A stretch of 64,000 nucleotides of DNA, from the NCBI RefSeq assembly GCF_900112035.1, contig NZ_FOKC01000001.1, positions 806,001 to 870,000 of the forward strand. Reading direction: 5' to 3'. The translations under genes were made by a program, and so were the position numbers. Every line of letters starts with the position of its first letter. Position 1 is the stretch's first letter. Of the stretch, positions 43,272-51,143 are shown in pieces. The notes beneath the pieces were generated by a model that made no database searches, was not told the origin of the DNA, and saw only the letters and a list, made by a program, of their open reading frames with translations. Origin of the DNA: Nocardioides alpinus (GTDB taxonomy: Bacteria; Actinomycetota; Actinomycetes; Propionibacteriales; Nocardioidaceae).

Positions 43272-43299
43272 ACCCTAGACCTGACCGACGGCGTACGGT
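43272..43299. promoter_or_regulatory. Back-to-back leaderless promoters (FAD oxidoreductase / SDR-like gene)
   Basis: TAGGGT on the minus strand (43277-43272) and TACGGT on the plus strand (43294-43299) each stand six bases before GTG start codons 43265 and 43306. The complete divergent intergenic region is 40 bp. Confidence 0.6.
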
Positions 43300-43305
43300 G
43301 CGCAC

Positions 43306-44109
43306 GTGTTCCCTGATGTCCTCCTCGTCGGGTGCGGCGACCTCGGCGCCCGGGTCGGGCTCGCGCTGGCAGGCCTCGGCCACGACGTCCTGGCGCTGCG
43401 GCGCAACGCCGACCGCGTCCCGCCGCCACTGCACGGACGGTCCGTCGACCTCACTCGCGAGGTGCCGGACCTGGCAGGTCTCCACCCGCGACTCGTGGTG
43501 GTGGCGCTGACTGCGCGCCCGAGGACCGAGGACGCCTACCGGGCGACGTACGTCGACGGGATGGCGCGCGCGCTCGATGCGCTCGACGTCGCTCCCGAAC
43601 GCGCGGTGCTGGTCTCCTCGACCGCCGTCCACGGCAGCAGCGACCAGCCGGCTCCCGAGGACGAACGAGCCGGCGTCGCACCCGCCGACGGTCCCGGCCG
43701 GATGCTGGTGGCGGCCGAGCAGGCCTTCCACGCGCGCCTCCCGCACGGCACCGTGCTGCGGCTCTCCGGCCTGTACGGCGGCGACAGCACGCGGCTGCTC
43801 GACATGGTCCGCGAGGGACGGGTCGACGACCCCCACCGGTGGACCAACCGGATCCACCGCGACGACGCCGCAGCAGCGGCCGTGCACCTGCTCACGATGC
43901 CGACGGAGCCCGCCTCGCTCTACCTCGGCACCGACGACGAGCCCGCCCAGCTGGGCGACGTCGCAGCCCACCTCGCCCGCCTGCTCGGCGTACCTGCTCC
44001 TGCCCCTGCCGATCCCGCGCTCGGCCACGGCAAGCGGCTCTCCAACGCGCGGCTACGCGCGACCGGCTGGACGCCGACGTTCCCGAGCTACCGCGAGGGC
44101 TACTCCTGA
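43306..44109 (+). CDS. NAD-dependent epimerase/dehydratase-like (SDR, YeeZ-type) protein
   Basis: A 267-residue Rossmann protein. The nucleotide-binding motif VLLVGCGDLGARVGLALAG is near the N-terminus. A short, atypical extended-SDR core follows (VLVSSTAVHGSS, VLRLSGLYG, NRIHRDDAAAAAVHLL). The YxxxK catalytic pair is not evident, as in YeeZ-like proteins. It could bind NAD(P) without acting as a classical epimerase. The GTG start follows TACGGT by six bases. Confidence 0.87.
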   Translation: MFPDVLLVGCGDLGARVGLALAGLGHDVLALRRNADRVPPPLHGRSVDLTREVPDLAGLHPRLVVVALTARPRTEDAYRATYVDGMARALDALDVAPERAVLVSSTAVHGSSDQPAPEDERAGVAPADGPGRMLVAAEQAFHARLPHGTVLRLSGLYGGDSTRLLDMVREGRVDDPHRWTNRIHRDDAAAAAVHLLTMPTEPASLYLGTDDEPAQLGDVAAHLARLLGVPAPAPADPALGHGKRLSNARLRATGWTPTFPSYREGYS

Positions 44110-44121
44110 AGGACCATCCGG

Positions 44122-44622
44122 TCAGGCGATGACCGCATCGATGGTCTTCTTCAGCGCACTCGGCTGCGACGGCCGCTTCGGCGCCTTCTTCCTCGCCGCG
44201 AGCATGGCCTCGCCGATCTCCTGGAGGGTCTTGCGCCCGAGGCCCTCGCGCACCTTCGGGAACCAGTCCTGCTCCTCCTCGTCCATGTGGTGCGTGACGT
44301 TCTCGATGAGCACGGTCGTCTTGGCGTCGAACCGCTCGTCGGAGGGCTTCATCGCCGCGAGCTCGGTGACGAGGACATCGGCGACGTGGTGCTCCTCGTA
44401 GGACTCGAGGACGTCGTCCTCCAGGTCAGGGAGCAGCTCGCGCACCCGCGGGTACATGACCTCGTTCTCGATGTAGGTGTGCTGCGTCAGCAGCTCGATC
44501 ATCCGGTCCACGAGCTGTCCCTTGCGGACCTCGGCGTTGTCGCCGGCCGCCTGGAAGTCCTTGAACACCTTGCGGATCTGCTTGTGGTCGTCCTTGAGGA
44601 TGACGATGGCGTCGTTGGACAT
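44122..44622 (-). CDS. Hemerythrin HHE cation-binding domain protein
   Basis: A 166-residue four-helix protein with the His/Glu ligand pattern of hemerythrin domains: ILKDDHKQIRKVF, TQHTYIENEVMYPRV, YEEHHVADVL and THHMDEEEQDWFP. It should bind a di-iron centre and may sense or detoxify oxygen or nitric oxide. The C-terminus is Lys-rich. ATG 44622 has GGGAGG nine bases upstream. An 18-bp palindrome lies upstream at 44699-44716. Confidence 0.93.
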   Translation of the reverse strand: MSNDAIVILKDDHKQIRKVFKDFQAAGDNAEVRKGQLVDRMIELLTQHTYIENEVMYPRVRELLPDLEDDVLESYEEHHVADVLVTELAAMKPSDERFDAKTTVLIENVTHHMDEEEQDWFPKVREGLGRKTLQEIGEAMLAARKKAPKRPSQPSALKKTIDAVIA

Positions 44623-44698
44623 GCTGGTGTGCCTCCCGGCCTCGGTGGTGCCTGACTCCTTCCCGTACCCCGATCGGCGCACGACAACGGCGTGGCGG

Positions 44699-44716
44699 CT
44701 ACCCGGAGCCGGGTAG
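44699..44716. promoter_or_regulatory. Palindrome CTACCCGG-AG-CCGGGTAG upstream of hemerythrin gene
   Basis: A perfect 8+8 inverted repeat with a two-base spacer lies in the 145-bp divergent region between the hemerythrin gene and a membrane protein gene. GGGTA is also part of SigB/SigF-type -10 boxes, so it could be promoter or operator. Confidence 0.4.
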
Positions 44717-44767
44717 TTCGACGCCGAGCGGCTGACAGCAGCCACCGCACGGGCGCACACTGGGCCC

Positions 44768-45184
44768 ATGGCCGCCGTCGAGACCGCACCCACGCAGACG
44801 ACGGAGACGGCGCGCCCCGCTCTCTGGCACCCGTGGCTCGCGCTCGGGCTGGCCGTCCTGTGCGCCACGTCCTACGTCGTCGCGCTGGTGCTGCCCTACT
44901 ACGCCAACGAGCTGCACGAGCGCCCGGCGGGCGACCTGACGGGCTTCTGGCCGTACGACACGTCGCTCGGGTGGCTGGTCTCGCTGCTAGCGGTCTTCTC
45001 GTTCGCGCTCGCCCCGGTGGTCGGCTTCGGCGTGGCAGCCTGGTCGGCCCACCGGCTCTGGGAGGACCGGCAGGCACCCCGGGGCCGGCTGGTCTGGCTG
45101 GCGGCGATGATCGTCGGCGCCGCCTCGGTCGCCTGGATCTTCACGCCGCTCGCGGCGGAGCTCAGGGTCTGGCTGGTGGACTGA
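44768..45184 (+). CDS. Small integral membrane protein
   Basis: A 138-residue protein with three membrane helices: LALGLAVLCATSYVVALVLP, LGWLVSLLAVFSFALAPVVGFGV and LVWLAAMIVGAASVAWIF. The N-terminal 20 residues are polar (Thr-rich). No family is recognised. CACACT lies six bases before ATG 44768. The last 23 bases overlap the convergent histidine kinase gene. Confidence 0.8.
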   Translation: MAAVETAPTQTTETARPALWHPWLALGLAVLCATSYVVALVLPYYANELHERPAGDLTGFWPYDTSLGWLVSLLAVFSFALAPVVGFGVAAWSAHRLWEDRQAPRGRLVWLAAMIVGAASVAWIFTPLAAELRVWLVD

Positions 45185-46949
45185 CCGCGAGCAGGCCCGG
45201 CAGCGTCACCGACGCCGTCGTCCCGCGGCCCAGCTCGGAGGTGACCTCCACGCGCCCGGAGTGCCGGCGCGCGATCCGCTCCACGATCGCCAGGCCCAGC
45301 CCCGTGCCGGGACGCGCCAGCGCGTTGGGGTTGGTCGAGCGGAAGAACTCGCGGAACAGGTCGTGCTGGTCGTCCTCGGAGATGCCGATGCCCGCGTCGG
45401 CGAAGGTGACGCGGACCTTGTCGTCCTGGCGCGCCAGGCGTACGTCGATGTGGCCGCCGTGGTCGGAGTACTTGATCGCGTTGCTCGCGAGGTTGGCCAG
45501 CATCCGGTGCAGCTCCTCGGGCCGGCCCGACACGAGGACCGGGTCGTCGGGCACGTCGAGGACGCACACCTGCGACTTCGCCGACGCGCCCGCGTGGCAC
45601 TCCTCGGCGACGTCGAGGAGGACGCGGCGCAGGTCGACCTGCTCCGGGACGAACTCGCGCAGCGGGTCGGCGACCTGGGCCATCGCGAGCAGGTCCTCGA
45701 TGACGGCCTGCATCCGCGCGGCACCGCGGTTGGCGGCGGCCACCGAGAGCCGGTCCTCGTCGCTGAGGGCATCGACGTCGAGCAGCTCCAGGTTGGCGGT
45801 CATCGAGAACAACGGGGTGCGCAGCTCGTGGCCGAGCGTGTTGACCATCTCCATGCGGTAGCCGTCGAGGCGGCGCAGCCGGTCGGCGACCGCGCGCTCG
45901 CGCTCGATCTGGCGGGCGTTGGCCACGGCCTGCCCGAGGTCGCGTCCGATGTCGCGGGCAGCCAGGCGCTCGGTCGTGGTCCACGCGGGCGTGTCGCTGA
46001 CGCGGGTCAGGACCAGGAAGCCGAGGCACTCGGGGCCTGCCCCCAACGGCACGAAGAGCACCGACCCGATGCCGATTCGGTCGAGGAAGGCCAGCAGCCG
46101 CTCGGCATCACCCGAGGGGAGGCCGGGCTGCACGGAGCGCGCGTGCGAGAAGTGCGCGACGTACTGGTCGCTCCAGTAGCGCCGGGCCAGCCGGATGACC
46201 ACGTCGTCGATCTCGGAGAAGGGGGGTTCGACGTAGCCGCTGCCGACCGAGTGCGACGTCGTCGACGTGCCGCCGCCCGCGTCGAAGGCCGTCAGCCACA
46301 TGCCGACCGCGCCGAAGCACGACACCAGCGTCGAGCGGCACGCCTCCACGACGAGGTCGAGGGAGGGCTCGCCCAGCGCGCGACGCACGATCTCGCGCGC
46401 CTCGTCGGCGATGCGTACGCGCTCGGCGAGGTTCTCCCGCTCGAGCGCGAGGAGCACCAGGGTGCTGGCGACCCCGGCGTACTGCGTCAGGACGGCGAGC
46501 TGGTCGGGGCCGGGGAGCCGGCCGTCGCGCGGGGTGTCCACCGACAGGAAGCCGCGCATCTGCCCGCCGTCGTCGAGGAGCGGCGCGAAGAGCATGTCGA
46601 GGGGGTGCCACGCGTCCGGCCCCTCGAGCGGTACGACGTCGGGGATGTGGCTGTACTCCAGCACCTCGTCGCCGATGCGGTCGTGGGGGACGAAGCGCCA
46701 CACGCCCCACTCGTCGGCGTTGGCCATCTCGACGGCCATGGTCTCGAGCGGCACCCGGGTGCCTGCGAACCCGTCAGGTACGCCGGCCGCGACGACCACC
46801 TCGTAGGCGTCCCCCCGCAGCAGCGTGATCGCGGACTGCTCGAACCCGGCCAGTGTGGCGACACCCTCGACGAGCACCTGCAGGTGCTGGCGCGTGTCGT
46901 CGTCGGCCCACGGAGGGACGCTGTGACCTGCACCGACTGACTCGTTCAC
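45162..46949 (-). CDS. Sensor histidine kinase with tandem GAF domains
   Basis: A 595-residue soluble kinase. Two GAF-type sensor regions fill about residues 20-170 and 190-340. A HisKA dimerisation helix carries the phospho-acceptor His374 in NTLGHELRTPLF. The ATPase domain has the N-box LANLASNAIKYSDHGG, G1 ADAGIGISEDD and G2 GTGLGLAIVERI. No membrane helix is seen, so the signal is cytoplasmic. No response regulator is encoded nearby, making it an orphan. GTG 46949 has AGAAGGGG five bases upstream. Confidence 0.92.
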   Translation of the reverse strand: MNESVGAGHSVPPWADDDTRQHLQVLVEGVATLAGFEQSAITLLRGDAYEVVVAAGVPDGFAGTRVPLETMAVEMANADEWGVWRFVPHDRIGDEVLEYSHIPDVVPLEGPDAWHPLDMLFAPLLDDGGQMRGFLSVDTPRDGRLPGPDQLAVLTQYAGVASTLVLLALERENLAERVRIADEAREIVRRALGEPSLDLVVEACRSTLVSCFGAVGMWLTAFDAGGGTSTTSHSVGSGYVEPPFSEIDDVVIRLARRYWSDQYVAHFSHARSVQPGLPSGDAERLLAFLDRIGIGSVLFVPLGAGPECLGFLVLTRVSDTPAWTTTERLAARDIGRDLGQAVANARQIERERAVADRLRRLDGYRMEMVNTLGHELRTPLFSMTANLELLDVDALSDEDRLSVAAANRGAARMQAVIEDLLAMAQVADPLREFVPEQVDLRRVLLDVAEECHAGASAKSQVCVLDVPDDPVLVSGRPEELHRMLANLASNAIKYSDHGGHIDVRLARQDDKVRVTFADAGIGISEDDQHDLFREFFRSTNPNALARPGTGLGLAIVERIARRHSGRVEVTSELGRGTTASVTLPGLLAVSPPARP

Positions 46950-47112
46950 CGCACCCCTTCTCCGGCTCGCCACCCTAGTCGGCGTCCGACGCCCGGGGGC
47001 GACCTTTGGTCGAGGTCCTCGCCGCGCGTGGGCGAGGATGTGGCGCGAGAGACCGACGGTGGCGCTGGTCATCACCCCTCGGGCTCGGCTGATCGACCTC
47101 CAAGGAGCTTCC

Positions 47113-48534
47113 GTGAACGACCTGCTCGACCACCTCCGCACCGCCGTCGGCGACGCCCACGTGCTGACCGACGGCGCCGACGTCGCGGCGTACGTCGTCG
47201 ACTGGACCGGCGTGCACGCCGGGCAGGCACTCGCCGTCGTGAGGCCGGGCTCGACGTCCGAGGTGGCGGCGGTCGTGACGGCCTGCCGCGCGGCGGGGGC
47301 GTCGGTCGTGCCGCAGGGCGGCAACACCGGGCTCGTCGGCGGAGGCGTGCCGGACGCCACGGGCACGCAAGTGGTGCTGTCGCTGGGCCGGATGCGCACG
47401 GTGCGCGAGGTCGACCCGGTCGCCGGGACGATCACGGTCGACGCCGGTGTCGTGCTGGCGGACGTGCAGGACGCCGCCGCACAGGCCGGCCGGCTCTTCC
47501 CGATGTCGCTGGGCTCCGAGGGCAGCTGCACCATCGGCGGCAACCTCGCCACCAACGCCGGCGGGACCGCGGTGCTGCGCTACGGCATGACCCGCGAGCT
47601 GGTGCTCGGCCTCGAGGTCGTGCTGCCGGACGGACGGATCTGGGACGGGCTGCGCGGGCTCCGCAAGGACAACACCGGCTACGACCTGACCCAGCTCTTC
47701 GTCGGCTCCGAGGGGACGCTCGGCATCATCACCGGCGCGGTGCTGCGCCTGTTCCCCGCGACCCCGCGGCACGCCACTGCCTGGGTGGCGGTCGCGGACG
47801 TGGCTGCCGCCGTCGCCCTGCTCGGCCTGGCCCAGCAGCACGCGGGCGCGCACCTCTCGACCTTTGAGATCGCCAACCGCCAGGCGCTCGAGCTCGTGCT
47901 GGCGCACCTGCCCGGGGCGAGCGACCCGTTGGCGGAGCCGAGCGACTGGTACGTCCTGGTCGAGCTGGCGGGGGCCCAGACCGACGACGGCCTCGACGAC
48001 GCCCTCGAGGCGATCCTCACCGCAGCCGTCGAGGCGGACCTCGCCGCGGACGCCGCGATCGCCGGCAGCCCCGCCCAGCGGACTGCACTCTGGGCACTGA
48101 GGGAGGGGATCTCGGAGGCGCAGAAGGTCGAGGGCGCGACGCTCAAGCACGACGTGACGCTGCCGATCAACCGGCTCGCGGACTGGGTCGCCGAGATCGG
48201 GCCGAAGATGGCGGCGACGCTGGAGGGCGTCCGACCGGTGACCTACGGGCACGTCGGTGACGGCAACCTCCACTACAACCTCAGCGCGCCGGTGGGCGGT
48301 GACGACGACCTGCGGACGGCCGCCGCCGACCTCTCGACAGCGATCTACGACTCCGTGGCCGCCGGCAACGGCTCCATCAGCGCCGAGCACGGCCTCGGTC
48401 GGACGAAGGCGGCGGCAGGAGCGTCGTACAAGTCAGCCGTGGAGGTGGACCTGATGCGCGCGGTCAAGCGCGCGCTCGATCCCGACGGACTGATGAATCC
48501 CGGGGTGCTGCTGCCGCTCGTGGGCCAGTCGTAG
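47113..48534 (+). CDS. FAD-binding oxidase, glycolate oxidase GlcD / D-lactate dehydrogenase type
   Basis: A 473-residue VAO/PCMH-type flavoenzyme. The FAD-binding block is VVPQGGNTGLVGGGVPDATG, with SLGSEGSCTIGGNLATNAGG and LFVGSEGTLGIITGAVLRL. The C-terminal oxidase part ends YGHVGDGNLHYN...ISAEHGLGRTK. It should oxidise a 2-hydroxy acid (glycolate, D-lactate or 2-hydroxyglutarate). GTG 47113 is selected because AAGGAG (47102-47107) is five bases upstream. Transcribed away from the histidine kinase. Confidence 0.94.
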   Translation: MNDLLDHLRTAVGDAHVLTDGADVAAYVVDWTGVHAGQALAVVRPGSTSEVAAVVTACRAAGASVVPQGGNTGLVGGGVPDATGTQVVLSLGRMRTVREVDPVAGTITVDAGVVLADVQDAAAQAGRLFPMSLGSEGSCTIGGNLATNAGGTAVLRYGMTRELVLGLEVVLPDGRIWDGLRGLRKDNTGYDLTQLFVGSEGTLGIITGAVLRLFPATPRHATAWVAVADVAAAVALLGLAQQHAGAHLSTFEIANRQALELVLAHLPGASDPLAEPSDWYVLVELAGAQTDDGLDDALEAILTAAVEADLAADAAIAGSPAQRTALWALREGISEAQKVEGATLKHDVTLPINRLADWVAEIGPKMAATLEGVRPVTYGHVGDGNLHYNLSAPVGGDDDLRTAAADLSTAIYDSVAAGNGSISAEHGLGRTKAAAGASYKSAVEVDLMRAVKRALDPDGLMNPGVLLPLVGQS

Positions 48535-48552
48535 GGCCCTAGGCTGGCGGCC

Positions 48553-48984
48553 ATGAAGGCCCAGACGATCGGACGCATCCTGCTCGGCTCCGCCATGGTC
48601 GGCGCGGGAGTGCTGCACCTGACCACCCAGCGCCAGGAGTTCCAGGCGCAGGTGCCCGACTGGTTCCCGCTCGACGAGGACCTCACCGTGATCGGGTCCG
48701 GCGTCGTCGAGATCGCGCTGGGCGGCGCGTTCGTCGCCCTGCCGAAGCACCGACGCACGATCGGCGCCCTGCTTGCAGCCTTCTTCGTGGCGATCTTCCC
48801 CGGCAACATCGCGCAGTACGTCGAGGGCACCGACGCGTTCGGCCTCGACACCGACCGCGCCCGCTTCGTCCGGCTGTTCTTCCAGCCCGTGCTCGTGCTG
48901 GTGGCGCTGTGGGGCGGGGGCTGGCTCAGCCGCCGCTCGCGCGACGAGGACCGCGCCGTCGAAGAGGTCGACACCGGAGAGTGA
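48553..48984 (+). CDS. DoxX-like membrane protein
   Basis: A 143-residue protein with four membrane helices and the DoxX-type opening IGRILLGSAMVGAGVLHLTTQRQEF; GSGVVEIALGGAFVAL is the second helix. The family includes membrane subunits linked to quinol or thiosulfate oxidation and redox stress, but the role of this branch is unclear. TAGGCT (48540-48545) is seven bases before ATG 48553. It overlaps the MFS gene by four bases. Confidence 0.88.
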   Translation: MKAQTIGRILLGSAMVGAGVLHLTTQRQEFQAQVPDWFPLDEDLTVIGSGVVEIALGGAFVALPKHRRTIGALLAAFFVAIFPGNIAQYVEGTDAFGLDTDRARFVRLFFQPVLVLVALWGGGWLSRRSRDEDRAVEEVDTGE

Positions 48985-50189
48985 AGCGCCGCACCACGGC
49001 CGGCACCACTGCGCTGCCGGCAGAGATCAGGGTCCTGCTCGTCGCCGCCTTCCTGATCGCGGTCGGCTTCGGACTCGTCTCCCCCGTCCTCCCCGCCTAC
49101 GCCCGCAGCTTCGACGTCGGCGTCGCAGCCGCATCCGTCGTGGTCTCTGCGTTCGCGTTCTTCCGCCTCGTCTTCGCCCCCGTCGGTGGCGCGCTGGTGC
49201 AGCGGCTGGGCGAGCGCCCGGTCTACCTCACCGGACTGCTCGTGGTCGCCGCGTCCTCGCTGGCCACCGCCTTCGCGCAGAGCTACGTCCAGCTCCTGGT
49301 GCTGCGCGGGCTCGGGGGCATCGGCTCGACGATGTTCACCGTCTCCGCCATGGCACTGCTGGTGCGACTCGCACCGCCCGCCATCCGCGGTCGCGTCTCC
49401 TCGGCCTACGCCAGCGCGTTCCTCATCGGCGGCATGCTCGGTCCGGTGCTCGGCGGCGCACTCGCCGGCTTCGGGCTCCGCGCGCCCTTCGCCGTGTACG
49501 CCGTGGCGCTGGTCGCTGCGGCCGCACTGGTCGGTGTGCGCCTCGGCGGCACGCGGCTGCGACCGGCCGACCACGCCGGGCCCCAGGACCCTCCCATGCG
49601 GTTGCGCGACGCGCTCGGACACCGCACGTACGTCGCCGCGCTCGGTTCCGGGTTCGCCAACGGCTGGTGCAACTTCGGCGTCCGGGTCGCCGTGCTCCCG
49701 CAGCTGGCCGTGGCCGTGCACGACGACACCTGGGTCGCCGGCATCGCACTCGCCCTCGCCGCGGCCGGCACGGCGGCGACCCTGCAGTTCTCCGGGCGCA
49801 TGGCGGACTCGATGGGCCGACGCCCCCTGGTCGTCTCCGGCCTCGTCGTCACCGCGCTGTCGCTCGGACCGCTGGGGCTGAGCAGCTCGCTCGTCGTCCT
49901 TCTGGTGCTGTCAGCTCTCTCCGGCGTCGGTGCAGGGCTGGTGAACCCCGGCCAGCAGGCCAGCGTGGCCGACATCGTGGGGTCGGGTCGCAATGGCGGC
50001 ACAGTGCTGAGCACCTTCCAGATGTCGCAGGACGCCGGCGCGATCCTCGGCCCCGTGCTCGTGGGGGTGGTGGCCGACCAGGCCGGCTTCGGGTGGGCGT
50101 TCGCGACCACCGCGTTCGTGTGCCTGCTGGCGATCCCGCCGTGGCTCGCGGCGCCGGAGACCCGGCCCGAGACAGCCACCGCCGGCTGA
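48981..50189 (+). CDS. MFS transporter
   Basis: A 402-residue major facilitator with 12 predicted helices. The loop 2-3 motif appears as GGALVQRLGERPVY and its second-half counterpart as GRMADSMGRRPLV. The length and motif A suit drug/proton antiporters (DHA1 type). GTG 48981 overlaps the DoxX stop (GTGA), so both are made from one transcript. Cargo unknown. Confidence 0.92.
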   Translation: MKRRTTAGTTALPAEIRVLLVAAFLIAVGFGLVSPVLPAYARSFDVGVAAASVVVSAFAFFRLVFAPVGGALVQRLGERPVYLTGLLVVAASSLATAFAQSYVQLLVLRGLGGIGSTMFTVSAMALLVRLAPPAIRGRVSSAYASAFLIGGMLGPVLGGALAGFGLRAPFAVYAVALVAAAALVGVRLGGTRLRPADHAGPQDPPMRLRDALGHRTYVAALGSGFANGWCNFGVRVAVLPQLAVAVHDDTWVAGIALALAAAGTAATLQFSGRMADSMGRRPLVVSGLVVTALSLGPLGLSSSLVVLLVLSALSGVGAGLVNPGQQASVADIVGSGRNGGTVLSTFQMSQDAGAILGPVLVGVVADQAGFGWAFATTAFVCLLAIPPWLAAPETRPETATAG

Positions 50190-50192
50190 TGC

Positions 50193-51026
50193 CTAGAGGG
50201 TCGGCAGCCAGTCGACCCGGCCCGCCAGCGCGGCGTACCCGACGAAGGCGCCGACGTCGAGCAGCGTGTGCGCCACGACGAACGGCATCACCCGCCCCCA
50301 GCGGCGGAAGAGCCAGCCGAAGAGCAGCCCCATCGCCAGGTTGCCGACGAAGCCGCCGAGCCCCTGGTAGAGGTGGTAGCTGCCGCGCAGCAGCGCCGCC
50401 AGGCCGATCGCGGCCGAGTCGCCGAAGCCGAGCTGACGCAGCCGCACCTGCACGAAGCCGAGCACGACGAGCTCCTCGAGCACCGCGTTCTCGGCCGCCG
50501 CGAGGACCAGCACCGGCACCTGCCACCACTCCCCCGGCAGCGACTGCGCGACGACGGTGAGGTTGGTGCCGAGCGCATACGTCGCGAGGTAGAACACCAC
50601 CCCCACCGAGCCGACGCCCAGCGCCAGCCAGGCGCCGCGCCCGAGGTCGCCCCAGGCCGCCCAGCGGCCCCCGCGCGCCCACACCTCGCGGACGCGCGTG
50701 CCCGAGCGCACCAGCAGGTACGCCGCCAGCGCGACGGGCACCAGCGCGAAGCCGATCCGCAGCAGCTGGTAGGTCAGGTCGAGCCAGGGCCGGTCGGGGG
50801 CGAGCGAGTTGTTGAGGTTCGCCGCCTGCGACGACAGGGAGCCCGGGGCGGTCAGCGCAGAGACGATGCTGACGACCGAGTAGACCGCCGAACGCCCCAG
50901 GGAGAGCAGCAGGACGATCGCCAGCTCGGCCCACAGCATCGCCTTCGCCAGCTCCGGCACGCCCCCGGGGACCGGGGTGTCGGGCAGCCGCCACCACGGT
51001 CGGGCACCGGCGCTCACGTCACTCAC
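50193..51026 (-). CDS. CPBP family intramembrane metalloprotease
   Basis: A 277-residue membrane protein with about seven helices. The Abi/CPBP motifs are present: the EExxx pair in NAVLEELVVLGFVQVRL, the second motif LRGSYHLYQGLGGF, and the third histidine in PFVVAHTLLDVG. The family includes Rce1-like proteases and bacteriocin self-immunity proteins; activity here is not proven. GTG 51026 is the probable start, and GTG 51017 is possible. It converges with the MFS gene with a three-base gap. Confidence 0.9.
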   Translation of the reverse strand: MSDVSAGARPWWRLPDTPVPGGVPELAKAMLWAELAIVLLLSLGRSAVYSVVSIVSALTAPGSLSSQAANLNNSLAPDRPWLDLTYQLLRIGFALVPVALAAYLLVRSGTRVREVWARGGRWAAWGDLGRGAWLALGVGSVGVVFYLATYALGTNLTVVAQSLPGEWWQVPVLVLAAAENAVLEELVVLGFVQVRLRQLGFGDSAAIGLAALLRGSYHLYQGLGGFVGNLAMGLLFGWLFRRWGRVMPFVVAHTLLDVGAFVGYAALAGRVDWLPTL

Positions 51027-51080
51027 CGACCCAGCATCCCCCAGGGGACTGAGGAGCCGCTGAGAGCCGTGCCCGTCGCG

Positions 51081-51127
51081 GTCGAGTGCGCTGGCGGTAG
51101 TGACGGACGCAGGGCTGCGCACTCGAC
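51081..51127. repeat. Dispersed 47-bp hairpin repeat, copy 2
   Basis: GTCGAGTGCG (51081-51090) and CGCACTCGAC (51118-51127) are perfect 10-bp arms. The centre contains GGCGGTAG. The same arms, spacing and GCGGTAG core occur inverted at 9226-9272, 42 kb away. It lies between the CPBP gene start and the clpB stop. Confidence 0.75.
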
Positions 51128-51143
51128 TCGCGGCCCGATCCCG

